Positions 6,525-14,900 are shown, counted from the stretch's first letter. The stretch is DNA of 18,089 nucleotides from Pseudomonadota bacterium (GCA_023428085.1 JAEYZK010000225.1:1-18089); one strand, 5' to 3'. Translations and numbers: made by a program. The notes: generated by a model not told the origin, from the letters alone.

Positions 6525-7640
6525 ATGGCCCCCGCCCCCACCCCGCCGCGCGTCCTCGTCGTGGACGACAACGCCGACCTGGCCGACAACCTCGCGGAGC
6601 TGCTCGGCGAGGCGGGGTACGCGGCGCGGACCGCGGGGACCTGCGCGGACGCCCTCCGGTCCGCGGCGGACGGCGGGTTCGACGTGGCGCTCGTGGACCT
6701 GCACCTGCCCGACGGCGACGGGAACGGCCTCGCCCCGCGCCTCAAGGAGCACGCCCCCGACGGCCAGGTCATCCTGCTCACGGGCTTCGCGACGCTCGAG
6801 TCGGCGGTGCGGGCCGTGCGCGCCGGCGCGTGCGCGTACCTCATGAAGCCGTGCGCGATGGAGGACGTGCTGCTCGCGGTGGAGCAGGCGATGCGCCAGG
6901 TCCGCCTCCACCAGGAGAAGCGCGAGCTCGCGCGGCGCGCGCACGTCGCCGAGAAGCTCGCCGCCGTCGGGACCATGACGGCCGGGCTCTCGCACGAGAT
7001 CCGCAACCCGCTCAACGCCGCCACGCTCCAGCTCGAGGTGCTCGACCGGCGCGTCGGGCGCCTCGCCGCGGCGGATCGGGCGCCGCTCCGCGAGCCGCTC
7101 CGCCTCGTGCAGGCCGAGCTCGAGCGCCTCGACCACATCCTCGAGGACTTCCTCCAGTTCGCGCGTCCCCGCGAGCTCTCGCGCCGCGCGCTGGATCTCG
7201 CCGCGCTCGCGGGCCAGGTGCTCGACTTCCACGCCGGCGCGTTCGCGCAGCGCGCCGTCCGGCTCGAGCGGCGCCTCTCCGGGCCGGCGCCGATCCGCGG
7301 GGACGAGGAGCGGCTCCGCCAGGTGCTCGTGAACCTGTTCCTCAACGCGCTCGAGGCGGTCGCGGACGGCGGCCGCGTCACGGTCGCCTCCGCCGCGCTC
7401 CCCCCGGGCCCCGACGACGCGCGCCAGGTGGAGCTCGTGGTGGAGGACGACGGCCCGGGGATCCCGGCGGACGTCCGCGATCGGATCTTCGAGCCGTTCT
7501 TCACGACCAAGGCGAGCGGCTCCGGCCTCGGGCTCTCGATCGTCCACGCGATCGTCATCCAGCACGGAGGCACGATCGAGGCGCAGCCCGCGCCGGACGG
7601 CGGCGCGCGCATGGTGCTGCGGATCCCGATGGCGAGCTGA
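6525..7640 (+). CDS. Hybrid receiver-histidine kinase, probable partner of the globin-coupled kinase
   Basis: The product has 371 residues. Residues 8-122 form a receiver domain: acidic pocket D14 and D15, phospho-acceptor D58 in ALVDLHLP, T86 and K108. A short coiled linker (125-145) leads to a phosphotransfer domain with H157 in LSHEIRNPL, and an ATPase domain with N270/N274 (LVNLFLNALEAV), DDGPG (308-312), FEPFFTTK (322-329) and GSGLGLSIV (332-340). There is no membrane segment and no DNA-binding output. The 11-base gap after the globin kinase suggests translation from one message and a relay from the globin kinase H179 to D58, which would then control H157 autophosphorylation. The next acceptor is not encoded alongside. 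The orphan sigma-54 regulator at 12641-14074 is one candidate, by inference only. A hairpin terminator follows. Confidence 0.92.
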   Translation: MAPAPTPPRVLVVDDNADLADNLAELLGEAGYAARTAGTCADALRSAADGGFDVALVDLHLPDGDGNGLAPRLKEHAPDGQVILLTGFATLESAVRAVRAGACAYLMKPCAMEDVLLAVEQAMRQVRLHQEKRELARRAHVAEKLAAVGTMTAGLSHEIRNPLNAATLQLEVLDRRVGRLAAADRAPLREPLRLVQAELERLDHILEDFLQFARPRELSRRALDLAALAGQVLDFHAGAFAQRAVRLERRLSGPAPIRGDEERLRQVLVNLFLNALEAVADGGRVTVASAALPPGPDDARQVELVVEDDGPGIPADVRDRIFEPFFTTKASGSGLGLSIVHAIVIQHGGTIEAQPAPDGGARMVLRIPMAS

Positions 7641-7763
7641 GTCGAGCGCGACGCAATGCCGCACCCCCGCGCGCGGGGTCTGCAGTCCCGGGACGTCACA
7701 CCCGGCACGGTCGGCGTTCATAACATCGAAGCAACGCCCAGACCTCGAAGGCGGGGGATCACG

Positions 7764-7802
7764 GGGCGTCCGCCCGCGCCACCGCGGGCGGCGCCCTTCT
7801 TC
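7764..7802 (+). terminator. Intrinsic terminator after the globin kinase operon
   Basis: The GC stem 7764-7778 pairs with 7783-7796 (14 pairs with one bulged T at 7769) around the loop CCAC, and TTCTTC follows immediately. It lies 123 bases after the hybrid kinase stop and just before the converging sigma-factor gene end. Read from the minus strand no T run follows, so it acts mainly in the plus direction. Confidence 0.7.
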
Positions 7803-7807
7803 AATGA

Positions 7808-8395
7808 TCACCGGGAGCTGCGATCGCGCCGCTCGCGCACGATGGCCGCGAGCCGCCCCTTGATCCGCTCGTACCGTTTTCGCAGGGTCGCTGCGTCCAC
7901 GGTCCGCCCCTCGACCGAGAGGACCTCGGCGACCTCGTCCCAGGTCAGCTCCTGGTCGAGCCGCAGCGCGAGCAGCGTCTGATCCTCCGCCGTGAGCTCT
8001 GCGCGCAGCACCTCGAGCTCCTGGCGCAGCGTCTCGAACCGCAGGGCCGTGTTGGTGCGGACCTCGTCGGCGAGGTGCGAGGCCGCGCTGGACGGGAGGC
8101 CCTCGCGGAGCCGGCGCCAGGCATCGTCGCGGACCTTCATCGCGGCGCTCCAGGCCGCCTTGAAGGCCCACGTCTTGACCGACGAGCGGCCCTCGAAGTT
8201 CGGCATGCCCCGCCACACCTGCTCGGCGAACATCGAGAAGGCGTCGGCCGCGTCGGTGTCGTTGCCGAGCAGGCGGTGGAGGTACCCGAGCGCGCGGGGA
8301 CCGTACCCGCGGATCACCTCGGTGGCAGCACCCCGGTGATCCCCGGCGGAGAGCAGCGCCGTCACCCGCGCCTCGACGTCCACACCGTCCGCCAT
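7808..8395 (-). CDS. Sigma-70 family (ECF-type) RNA polymerase sigma factor
   Basis: The product has 195 residues. Region 2 spans about 24-92: a helix with GPRALGYLHRLLGN, then DTDAADAFSMFAEQVWRGMPNF and SSVKTWAFKAAWSAAMKVRDDAWRR. This is the 'DAeDxxxxxFxxxWrxxxxFxgxssxxtWxxxiaxnxxxdxxRr' layout of ECF sigma factors. Region 4 spans about 128-183: LTAEDQTLLALRLDQELTWDEVAEVLS followed by a recognition helix with ATLRKRYERIKGRL. No anti-sigma factor gene adjoins it, and the C-terminus has no regulatory extension. The start at 8395 was chosen over the longer frame because homology-like sequence begins there. A promoter-like element at 8405-8432 places transcription within a few bases of the ATG. 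It is the last gene of the long minus-strand run, 79 bases after the ATP-grasp ligase, so co-transcription with the ligase is possible. Confidence 0.88.
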   Translation of the reverse strand: MADGVDVEARVTALLSAGDHRGAATEVIRGYGPRALGYLHRLLGNDTDAADAFSMFAEQVWRGMPNFEGRSSVKTWAFKAAWSAAMKVRDDAWRRLREGLPSSAASHLADEVRTNTALRFETLRQELEVLRAELTAEDQTLLALRLDQELTWDEVAEVLSVEGRTVDAATLRKRYERIKGRLAAIVRERRDRSSR

Positions 8396-8404
8396 GGGCG
8401 CAAC

Positions 8405-8432
8405 ATTATGCGACCCACCCCCGTTCGGTCGA
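8405..8432 (-). promoter_or_regulatory. Promoter-like element for the sigma factor gene, predicted near-leaderless
   Basis: On the minus strand TCGACC (8432-8427, 4 of 6 to -35) and CATAAT (8410-8405, 5 of 6 to -10) are spaced 16 bases apart. CATAAT stands out in this GC-rich DNA. The predicted start of transcription falls a few bases before the ATG at 8395. This would let the sigma gene be expressed independently of the ligase operon. Confidence 0.35.
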
Positions 8433-8474
8433 GCCGGAGCGCGGGCCAGGTGGGGGCCGCGGCTGAGTGTACGT

Positions 8475-9455
8475 TTACCCGGGGACGACGAGCTTCGACG
8501 CACCGCGCCGGCGGATCCCGCCGCGCGCGAGCAGGGCGGCGAGCGCGGCGGTGATCGGCTGGAGCGTTCGCCGCTCCACGAAGCGCCACTGGCCCGCGGG
8601 GTTCAGATCGAGGAACCACCACCGTCCGTCCGCGTCCCGCCGGAAGTCGATCGCGGCGAAGGCGAGGCCGAGGTCCTCCATGAGGCGGCGGAGGCCGGCC
8701 TGCTCGCGGTCGGGCACCCGGCAGGCGGAGAAGCGGCACTGGCGCTCGAAGCCCCGGAAGTCGTCCGGCGAGCTCGAGCGGCGTGCGTCGATGTCGGCCG
8801 CGAAGAGCTCGTCGCCGACGATGGTGACGCGGACGTCGATGCCGGGCACGCGCTGCTGGAGGATGCGCGGCGCGTGGCGGAGATCGCGGAGGCCGGCGGC
8901 GCCGCGCGGGCCGACGCGGCGGGTCCGGCGCCAGTCGTCGGGCGTCGCGTGGAGCTGCTTGTGGACCGCGCCGACCCGTCCGCGTCCCGCGAGGAACCGG
9001 CGGGCCGCCTCCGGGTCGTTGGTCACGAGCGTCGGCGGGACGGCGAGGCCGGCGCGCTCGGCGGCGGCCAGCTGGAGGGTCTTCTGCCCGGCGGCGTCGT
9101 CGCGCCACGGGTGGTTCACGAGCAGCGTCCCGGGATCGAGCCCGCCCAGGAGCCCGGCCATCGCGTCGAGCGTCTGGCGGGCGCCGAACTCCGCCCGCCG
9201 GCGCGGGAGCCCGCGCGGCGGCTCCGGCGGCTGCGGGCGCCGCCACCAGAGCGCCCGGACGCGGGCGGCGTCGATGGGCGCCCCCCCGTCGAGGTGGATC
9301 GTCCTCGGGCCCGCGCCCCCGTACGCGAGCGCGAGCCGCCCGCGCGCGGGGAGCTGGGCGAGATCGAGCACCGCCACCTCGGCGCCCTGGCGGTCCAGGG
9401 CGTCGAGGACGGGGCGAGCGTGCTCGTCCGCGCGGTGGGTGACCGCGAGGATCAC
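8475..9455 (-). CDS. ATP-grasp ligase of the MvdC/MvdD (graspetide maturase) type
   Basis: The product has 326 residues. The N-terminal domain opens with ILAVTHRADEHARPVLDAL and contains WWRRP (70-74), the Trp/Arg motif of MvdD-type peptide maturases. VNHPW (113-117), QKTLQLAAAERAGLAVPPTL (124-143) and TND (145-147) lead into the ATP-grasp core: K166 in VHKQL for ATP, QQRVPGIDVRVTIVGDELFAADID (200-223) with R209, and the metal site FLDLNPAGQW (281-290) with D283 and N285. Characterised relatives use ATP to join acidic side chains to Ser, Thr or Lys in a precursor peptide. The start is GTG, embedded in GTGA where the TGA ends the upstream Lys-rich peptide gene, so translation is probably coupled. 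No transporter, peptidase or acetyltransferase adjoins it. The class is clear; the substrate is inferred to be the neighbouring peptide. RimK-like tail-adding activity is an alternative. Confidence 0.85.
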   Translation of the reverse strand: MILAVTHRADEHARPVLDALDRQGAEVAVLDLAQLPARGRLALAYGGAGPRTIHLDGGAPIDAARVRALWWRRPQPPEPPRGLPRRRAEFGARQTLDAMAGLLGGLDPGTLLVNHPWRDDAAGQKTLQLAAAERAGLAVPPTLVTNDPEAARRFLAGRGRVGAVHKQLHATPDDWRRTRRVGPRGAAGLRDLRHAPRILQQRVPGIDVRVTIVGDELFAADIDARRSSSPDDFRGFERQCRFSACRVPDREQAGLRRLMEDLGLAFAAIDFRRDADGRWWFLDLNPAGQWRFVERRTLQPITAALAALLARGGIRRRGASKLVVPG

Positions 9456-9616
9456 TTCTTCTTCGCGGTCTTGCGCGCCGTCTTCTTCTTCGCCGTCTTC
9501 CGGGCGGCGGGCTTCTTCGCAGGCTTCTTCGCGGTCTTCTTCGCGGCCTTGGCGGGCTTCGTGGGGCCGAGGAGCTTGCGGATCGCATCACGGGCAGCGA
9601 CGGTCGGATCGGGCAT
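9452..9616 (-). CDS. 54-residue Lys/Ala/Thr-rich peptide, putative substrate of the ATP-grasp ligase
   Basis: A short N-terminal segment (residues 1-18, PDPTVAARDAIRKLLGP) could form an amphipathic helix and act as a leader. Residues 19-54 are a polycation built from AKK, TAKK and ARKT repeats. I count 17 Lys and 4 Arg against only two acidic residues, D3 and D10. This tail resembles histone H1 or bacterial H1-like proteins. AAGGAG at 9622-9627, five bases before the ATG, is a strong ribosome site and fixes the start. The TGA at 9454-9452 overlaps the GTG of the ATP-grasp gene by three bases. The kinase gene upstream ends 45 bases before the ATG, with a hairpin between them. Position and coupling suggest a modification substrate. 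Alternatives are a nucleoid-binding peptide or a regulatory leader ORF. I do not recognise an established family. Confidence 0.75.
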   Translation of the reverse strand: MPDPTVAARDAIRKLLGPTKPAKAAKKTAKKPAKKPAARKTAKKKTARKTAKKK

Positions 9617-9633
9617 GACTTCTCCTTGTTCAG

Positions 9634-9654
9634 GGATGCGAGACGTTCGCATCC
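9634..9654 (-). promoter_or_regulatory. Intercistronic hairpin ahead of the peptide/ATP-grasp pair
   Basis: GGATGCGA (9634-9641) and TCGCATCC (9647-9654) are perfect 8-base arms around a 5-base loop. In the minus-strand transcript the hairpin begins 7 bases after the kinase stop codon and ends 6 bases before the AAGGAG ribosome site. No T run follows on either strand, so it is not a standard terminator. A processing or stability element, an attenuator or an operator would all fit. Confidence 0.55.
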
Positions 9655-9661
9655 GCGGGTG

Positions 9662-12595
9662 TTACCGCTCCTGCAGCTCGCTCCGGAGGAGGCGAGCCTG
9701 CTTCAACAGTACGACGTCGCGATCTGCGCGGGCGATGAGCCCGAGCAAGCGGTCCACCTCGCGACGTGCTGCGTCGCGATCGCCGAGCCGCGCGTGCGCG
9801 CGCGCCGCGAGGTACAGCGCGCGTGGGTATGCCCACGCGCGCCAGATCCGATGAGGCGGGAGACGCTGGAACCGGCCGACCATCGCGACGACCGAGACGT
9901 CATCCCCGGCGGCCGCGGCCACCTCCGCGGCGAGGTACGCGGGCGCCAGGCCCGCGCTGGGCAGCGGATCCTGCGCCTCGGCCTGGGCGAGCTGGGCGAG
10001 GGCGCCCGCCGCGTCGCCGGCGCGCCACGTCCGGAGCGCCCGGTACTGAAGCTCCTCGGGAGAGCCCGGATCGAGCGACGCCCCGAGCTCATCCGCGCGC
10101 CCGAGGTCCCCGAGCAGCAGGAAGACGAGCGCGAGGGAGGCGGTCGAGCGGCGGCCACCGGAGGCGTGCGCCGGAGCGGCGTACCGCCAGATGCGGGCGG
10201 CGTCGCCGGTGGCCGCGGCGATCATCGCCTGGCGGTACGCGATCTCCTCCCGGTCCTGGGCAGGGGACATCCGGATCGTCTCCTCGAGCCAGCGGAGCGC
10301 CTCCGTGACCCTCCCCTGCGCCGTGAGCGCCATGTCCACGTGGAAGCGGGTCTGGACCGAGGTCGGGTCCGCCTCCACCTCCGCGCGCGCGACCGCCTCC
10401 ATCTCGCGGTACTCCCCGGCCGCCTGGAGCGCGTACCGAAGCGTCCCGAGCTCCCCTTCCCCGCGCTCGCGCATCGCCGCGCGCCCGACGCCGACGGCGG
10501 CGGCGGGATCGCCCATCCACACGAGCGCATCCACCAGGAGCCGCGCACGGCCGTACCCCTGCGCCTCCAGCCGCGCCCGGATCGCCCCGAGCTCGTCGAT
10601 CCGGTTCGTGCGCCCGAGCGCAGCGATGAGGAGGTCCAGGGGGAGATCGTCCTCGGGCCGGACCGCGACGAGCTTCTCGAGGTACCGCGCGGCGGAGGCC
10701 CAGTCCGTACGCTCCGCGTGCACCGCGGCCGCGCCCGCGAGGGCCTCGGGATCCTCGGGAGCGGTCGCGAGCAGCTCGTCGTAGATCCGCACCGCGTCCG
10801 CCCTGCGGCCTTCGATGCGCGCCGAGAGCGCCCGCACGAGGGCCGCCTCGCGCGGCGGCAGCCGCGCGAGCGCCTCCTGCGCGGCGCGGAGGTGCGGCTT
10901 CGAGGCGTCGCCGGGGGAGCCCGGGAGGAACTCGATCGCCGCGAGCTGGTGGTGGGCGAGCGGGAAGCTCGGATCGAGCGCCAGCGCGCGCTCGAACAGC
11001 CCACGGCACTGCTGGACGGTGCCGCGACGGGCCACGGGCCTCGCCACGCAGTCCACCCCTTCGTAGTAGAACCGCGCCGCCTCCGGGCTCGCCGTGACCG
11101 TCACCGCCACCGGCCGCCGGATGCGCCGGTCCTCCGACCGCTCGTTGAGCTCGCGCCGGATCGTATCCGAGAGCGCGTCCACCGCGGCCTGCAGGCCGCC
11201 GGACGCGAGGAGCGAGGCGCTCTTGCTGAACATCGTCCGCCCGCTCTCCGCCTCGATCGCCTGCACGCCGACGACGAACTTCCCGTCCTCCTGCCACGCC
11301 GTGGGCACGAGCAGCGCCGCCGCCCCGGCGAGCCGCGCGAGCTCGCGACCGCGCGCGGCGTCGATGCGCCCCGGCTCGCCGAGCCCGGCCTGCCGCGCGA
11401 GGTACCCGAGCCGAGACTCGGGGACGACCCTCACGCGGCGCGACGGCTCGAGGGCCGCCGTGAGCAGGCCCGGCACCGCCTCCAGCGACGGATCGCCCGC
11501 GGCGCTCTCCATCTCCGCCAGCACGACGCGGACCTGCTCGCCCGGCGGCGGCTCGCGCTGGAAGTAGATCCAGACCGCCGCCGCCACGGCCGCCGCCGCC
11601 GTCCCCAGCGCGCCCAGGAGCACCCGCCGCCGCCCCCGGTTGCCCCGGTGCGCCCGCACGGCGAGGAGCGCGTCGCGGACGGCGCGCGCGTGCGGGGGCC
11701 GGAGCTCCGGCTCGCGGTCGAGGAGGGCGCGCACGAGCCGGCGCAGCGCGCGCGGCGCCTCCCGGTTCCGGACGCGCGGCGTCTCGCCGGGCTCGAGCGC
11801 CTCGCTCCAGCCGCGGTCCACCCGGTACGGGAACTGCCCGGTGAGCGCCTGGAAGAGGATCACGCCGAGCGCGAAGAGGTCGGTCCGCGCGTCGCCCTGA
11901 TCGCCCTCCCACTGCTCGGGGGCCATGTACGCCGGCGTCCCGCCGTCGTTGGCGCCGTCGCGGCCGAAGAGGTGCGCGAGGCCGAAGTCGAGCACCTTGA
12001 TGCCGCCGTCCTCGGTGAGGTGCACGTTGGCGGCGGTGAGATCGCGGTGGACGACGCCCGCGCCGTGCGCGTGCACGAGCGCGCGCGAGACGGCGATCCC
12101 CACCTCGACGACCTCGTCCACCGGGAGCGGGCCCGCGCGCAGCTTCTCGGCGAGCGACTCGCCCCGCAGGAGCTCGAAGACGAGGTACGGGCCGGACGAC
12201 GCCTGCCCGAGATCGTGGAGCGTGACGATGTTCGGGTGGTTGAGCCGGGCCACCGCCTCCGCCTCGCGGAGCAGCCACTGGCTCCCGCGGTGGGCGATCC
12301 GCGTCCCGGCCCGCACCACCTTGAGCGCGACCGTCCGGCCGAGATCGCCGTCCGCCGCCTCGTACACCACGCCGAAGCCCCCGCGTCCCAGCTCGCGCAC
12401 GAGCCTGAAGCGGCCCACGGCGCCGCCCGGCTGGAGATCGGGCGACCACGTGTCGACGGCGATGTCCTGCCCGCGCACCATGTCGGCGAGCAGCGCGGAG
12501 AGCTGCATCGAGATCCGCTCGTAGCTCTGGGGCTCACCGGGCGAATCGCCGCTCTCGCCTCTACGTGGTTTGCCCACCGTGGACCCCCGGAACAC
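9662..12595 (-). CDS. Membrane Ser/Thr protein kinase with TolB-like and TPR C-terminal region
   Basis: The product has 977 residues. The kinase domain spans about 63-315: glycine loop GRGGFGVVYEA (70-80), K92, HRDLTAAN (183-190) with catalytic D185, DFG (203-205) and GTPAYMAPEQ (219-228). The usual HRDLKPxN lysine is a threonine here. A membrane helix lies at about 324-346. Residues about 355-490 resemble the TolB/FlgO-like domain found after such kinases (LLTAALEPSRRVRVVPESRLGYLARQ and LARLAGAAALLVPTA). The rest, about 500-977, is a helical Ala- and Leu-rich TPR array. The kinase faces the cytoplasm and the TPR part probably the periplasm. The GTG at 12595 lacks a ribosome site and is two bases from a hairpin, so GTG at 12577 or ATG at 12508 may be the true start. 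It sits between the sigma-54 regulator and the Lys-rich peptide gene, with 45-base gaps on each side. Confidence 0.92.
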   Translation of the reverse strand: MFRGSTVGKPRRGESGDSPGEPQSYERISMQLSALLADMVRGQDIAVDTWSPDLQPGGAVGRFRLVRELGRGGFGVVYEAADGDLGRTVALKVVRAGTRIAHRGSQWLLREAEAVARLNHPNIVTLHDLGQASSGPYLVFELLRGESLAEKLRAGPLPVDEVVEVGIAVSRALVHAHGAGVVHRDLTAANVHLTEDGGIKVLDFGLAHLFGRDGANDGGTPAYMAPEQWEGDQGDARTDLFALGVILFQALTGQFPYRVDRGWSEALEPGETPRVRNREAPRALRRLVRALLDREPELRPPHARAVRDALLAVRAHRGNRGRRRVLLGALGTAAAAVAAAVWIYFQREPPPGEQVRVVLAEMESAAGDPSLEAVPGLLTAALEPSRRVRVVPESRLGYLARQAGLGEPGRIDAARGRELARLAGAAALLVPTAWQEDGKFVVGVQAIEAESGRTMFSKSASLLASGGLQAAVDALSDTIRRELNERSEDRRIRRPVAVTVTASPEAARFYYEGVDCVARPVARRGTVQQCRGLFERALALDPSFPLAHHQLAAIEFLPGSPGDASKPHLRAAQEALARLPPREAALVRALSARIEGRRADAVRIYDELLATAPEDPEALAGAAAVHAERTDWASAARYLEKLVAVRPEDDLPLDLLIAALGRTNRIDELGAIRARLEAQGYGRARLLVDALVWMGDPAAAVGVGRAAMRERGEGELGTLRYALQAAGEYREMEAVARAEVEADPTSVQTRFHVDMALTAQGRVTEALRWLEETIRMSPAQDREEIAYRQAMIAAATGDAARIWRYAAPAHASGGRRSTASLALVFLLLGDLGRADELGASLDPGSPEELQYRALRTWRAGDAAGALAQLAQAEAQDPLPSAGLAPAYLAAEVAAAAGDDVSVVAMVGRFQRLPPHRIWRAWAYPRALYLAARAHARLGDRDAARREVDRLLGLIARADRDVVLLKQARLLRSELQER

Positions 12596-12597
12596 TG

Positions 12598-12617
12598 CCC
12601 GTTCTAGCAGAACCGGG
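12598..12617 (-). promoter_or_regulatory. Short hairpin between the sigma-54 regulator and kinase genes
   Basis: GTTCT (12601-12605) and AGAAC (12609-12613) pair around AGC. The stem extends through CCC (12598-12600) with GGG (12615-12617) past a bulged C. It ends two bases before the annotated GTG of the kinase, so it would block that start or indicates a start further inside. There is no T tract. Confidence 0.35.
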
Positions 12618-12640
12618 CGGCGCCGTCGCGGGGGTGGCGC

Positions 12641-14074
<1,434 letters not shown>

Positions 14075-14091
14075 CGCGAGAGGAGGCGCAT

Positions 14092-14121
14092 GCGCAAAGC
14101 ATGCGCGAGCGCAAACCATGC
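14092..14121. repeat. Tandem 13-nt direct repeats upstream of the sigma-54 regulator
   Basis: GCGCAAAGCATGC (14092-14104) and GCGCAAACCATGC (14109-14121) differ at one base and are 17 bases apart start to start. The first overlaps the palindrome GCGCATGCGC (14086-14095). A separate palindrome, CCCTGCAGGG, lies at 14146-14155. The repeats sit 18 bases upstream of the regulator start codon, where a binding site could control the minus-strand gene run. Confidence 0.5.
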
Positions 14122-14166
14122 ACGAAACGACTTTTGAATGCTAGTCCCTGCAGGGCTGCGGACGGG

Positions 14167-14802
14167 TCACTGCACGCGCCCGATCGCGTCATGAGGGCGC
14201 CAGCGGAACCGCGCGCCGAGCGACACCGCGACGGCCCGGCACGCCTCCTCGGACAGCCCGGGGACCGCGACCGCGCTCGCGCTCACCTCGCGGACGTACC
14301 GCACCGCGCTGCGGATGAACTCCTGCACGGCGGGATAGGCGCTCGCGCCGTAGCGGCTCGGGCAGAGCCGCGCATACGTCTCGGCGTCGGGGGCGTTGAG
14401 CGAGACCGACACCGCGTCCACCCCGGCGGCCGCGAGCTCCGGCGGCACCTCGCGCCCCTCACGCAGGCTCGCGAGGCCGTCGGTGTCGATCCGGACCCGG
14501 GCCACGCCGGCGGCCTTGAGGCGCCGCGTGAGGTCGAGCACGACGTCGAGGCGCCGCGTGGACTCGCCGAAGCCGGTGAACACCACCTCCGCCCTCCCCT
14601 CGAGCCCCAGGGCCCGCGCGGCGGCCCAGACCTCGTCCGCCGCCGGGTTGTGCCGGAGCCGGAGGTCGAACCCGCCCACGCGGAAGTCGTCGTCGCGGAT
14701 CTTCGGGCAGAAGACGCAGGCGAGCGTGCAGGCGCTCGTGACGTTGAGGTAGAGGCCGTCCTTCAGGGCGTAGGCGAGGACGGGGGCCTGGGCGTCGGTC
14801 AC
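14167..14802 (-). CDS. Radical SAM protein, TatD-associated type
   Basis: The product has 211 residues. The iron-sulfur motif is C25-x3-C29-x2-C32 within YLNVTSACTLACVFCPK. The SAM-binding GFGE lies at 77-80. The pattern VGGFDLRL, EVVFTGFGE.TRRLDVVLDLTRRLK, RIDTDGLASLREGREVPPEL and VDAVSVSLNAPDAETYARLC matches the family annotated as 'radical SAM protein, TatD family-associated' (TIGR04038 as I recall), which often sits beside a TatD nuclease gene. No tatD gene is in this window. Its reaction is unknown. The start is GTG at 14802; upstream codons in the same frame are Pro/Ala/Gly low complexity from a GC repeat and unlikely to be translated. No ribosome site is clear. It is separated from the HD-GYP gene by 130 bases of repetitive DNA. 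Confidence 0.85.
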   Translation of the reverse strand: MTDAQAPVLAYALKDGLYLNVTSACTLACVFCPKIRDDDFRVGGFDLRLRHNPAADEVWAAARALGLEGRAEVVFTGFGESTRRLDVVLDLTRRLKAAGVARVRIDTDGLASLREGREVPPELAAAGVDAVSVSLNAPDAETYARLCPSRYGASAYPAVQEFIRSAVRYVREVSASAVAVPGLSEEACRAVAVSLGARFRWRPHDAIGRVQ

Positions 14803-14857
14803 GAGCGAGGCTTTAGCAGGAGCAGGGTGCGGAGACAAAGGAGGAAGGCCGGGTGCA

Positions 14858-14900
14858 GGACCGGGAGCGGGTTCGGAGGCGGGACCGGGACCGGGAGCGG
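14858..14900. repeat. Low-complexity GGACCGGGAGCGG repeats
   Basis: GGACCGGGAGCGG occurs at 14858-14870 and again at 14888-14900, the second preceded by an extra GGACCG unit, inside a purine-rich G/A/C stretch. The block fills most of the 130-base gap between the HD-GYP and radical SAM genes. On the transcribed minus strand it is C-rich. I see no hairpin with a T tract. Confidence 0.6.

Noticed and set aside
9452..9616. Canonical graspetide (microviridin-like) precursor
   Set aside because: The tail lacks Asp and Glu needed for side-chain ester or amide rings, and no TxRxP-like core is present; only the gene pairing supports a substrate role.
9626..12607. 993-codon open frame on the plus strand opposite the Ser/Thr kinase
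   Set aside because: It is an antisense shadow of the kinase gene produced by high GC; the translation is Arg/Pro/Glu-rich low complexity with no domain, while the minus strand encodes a clear kinase.
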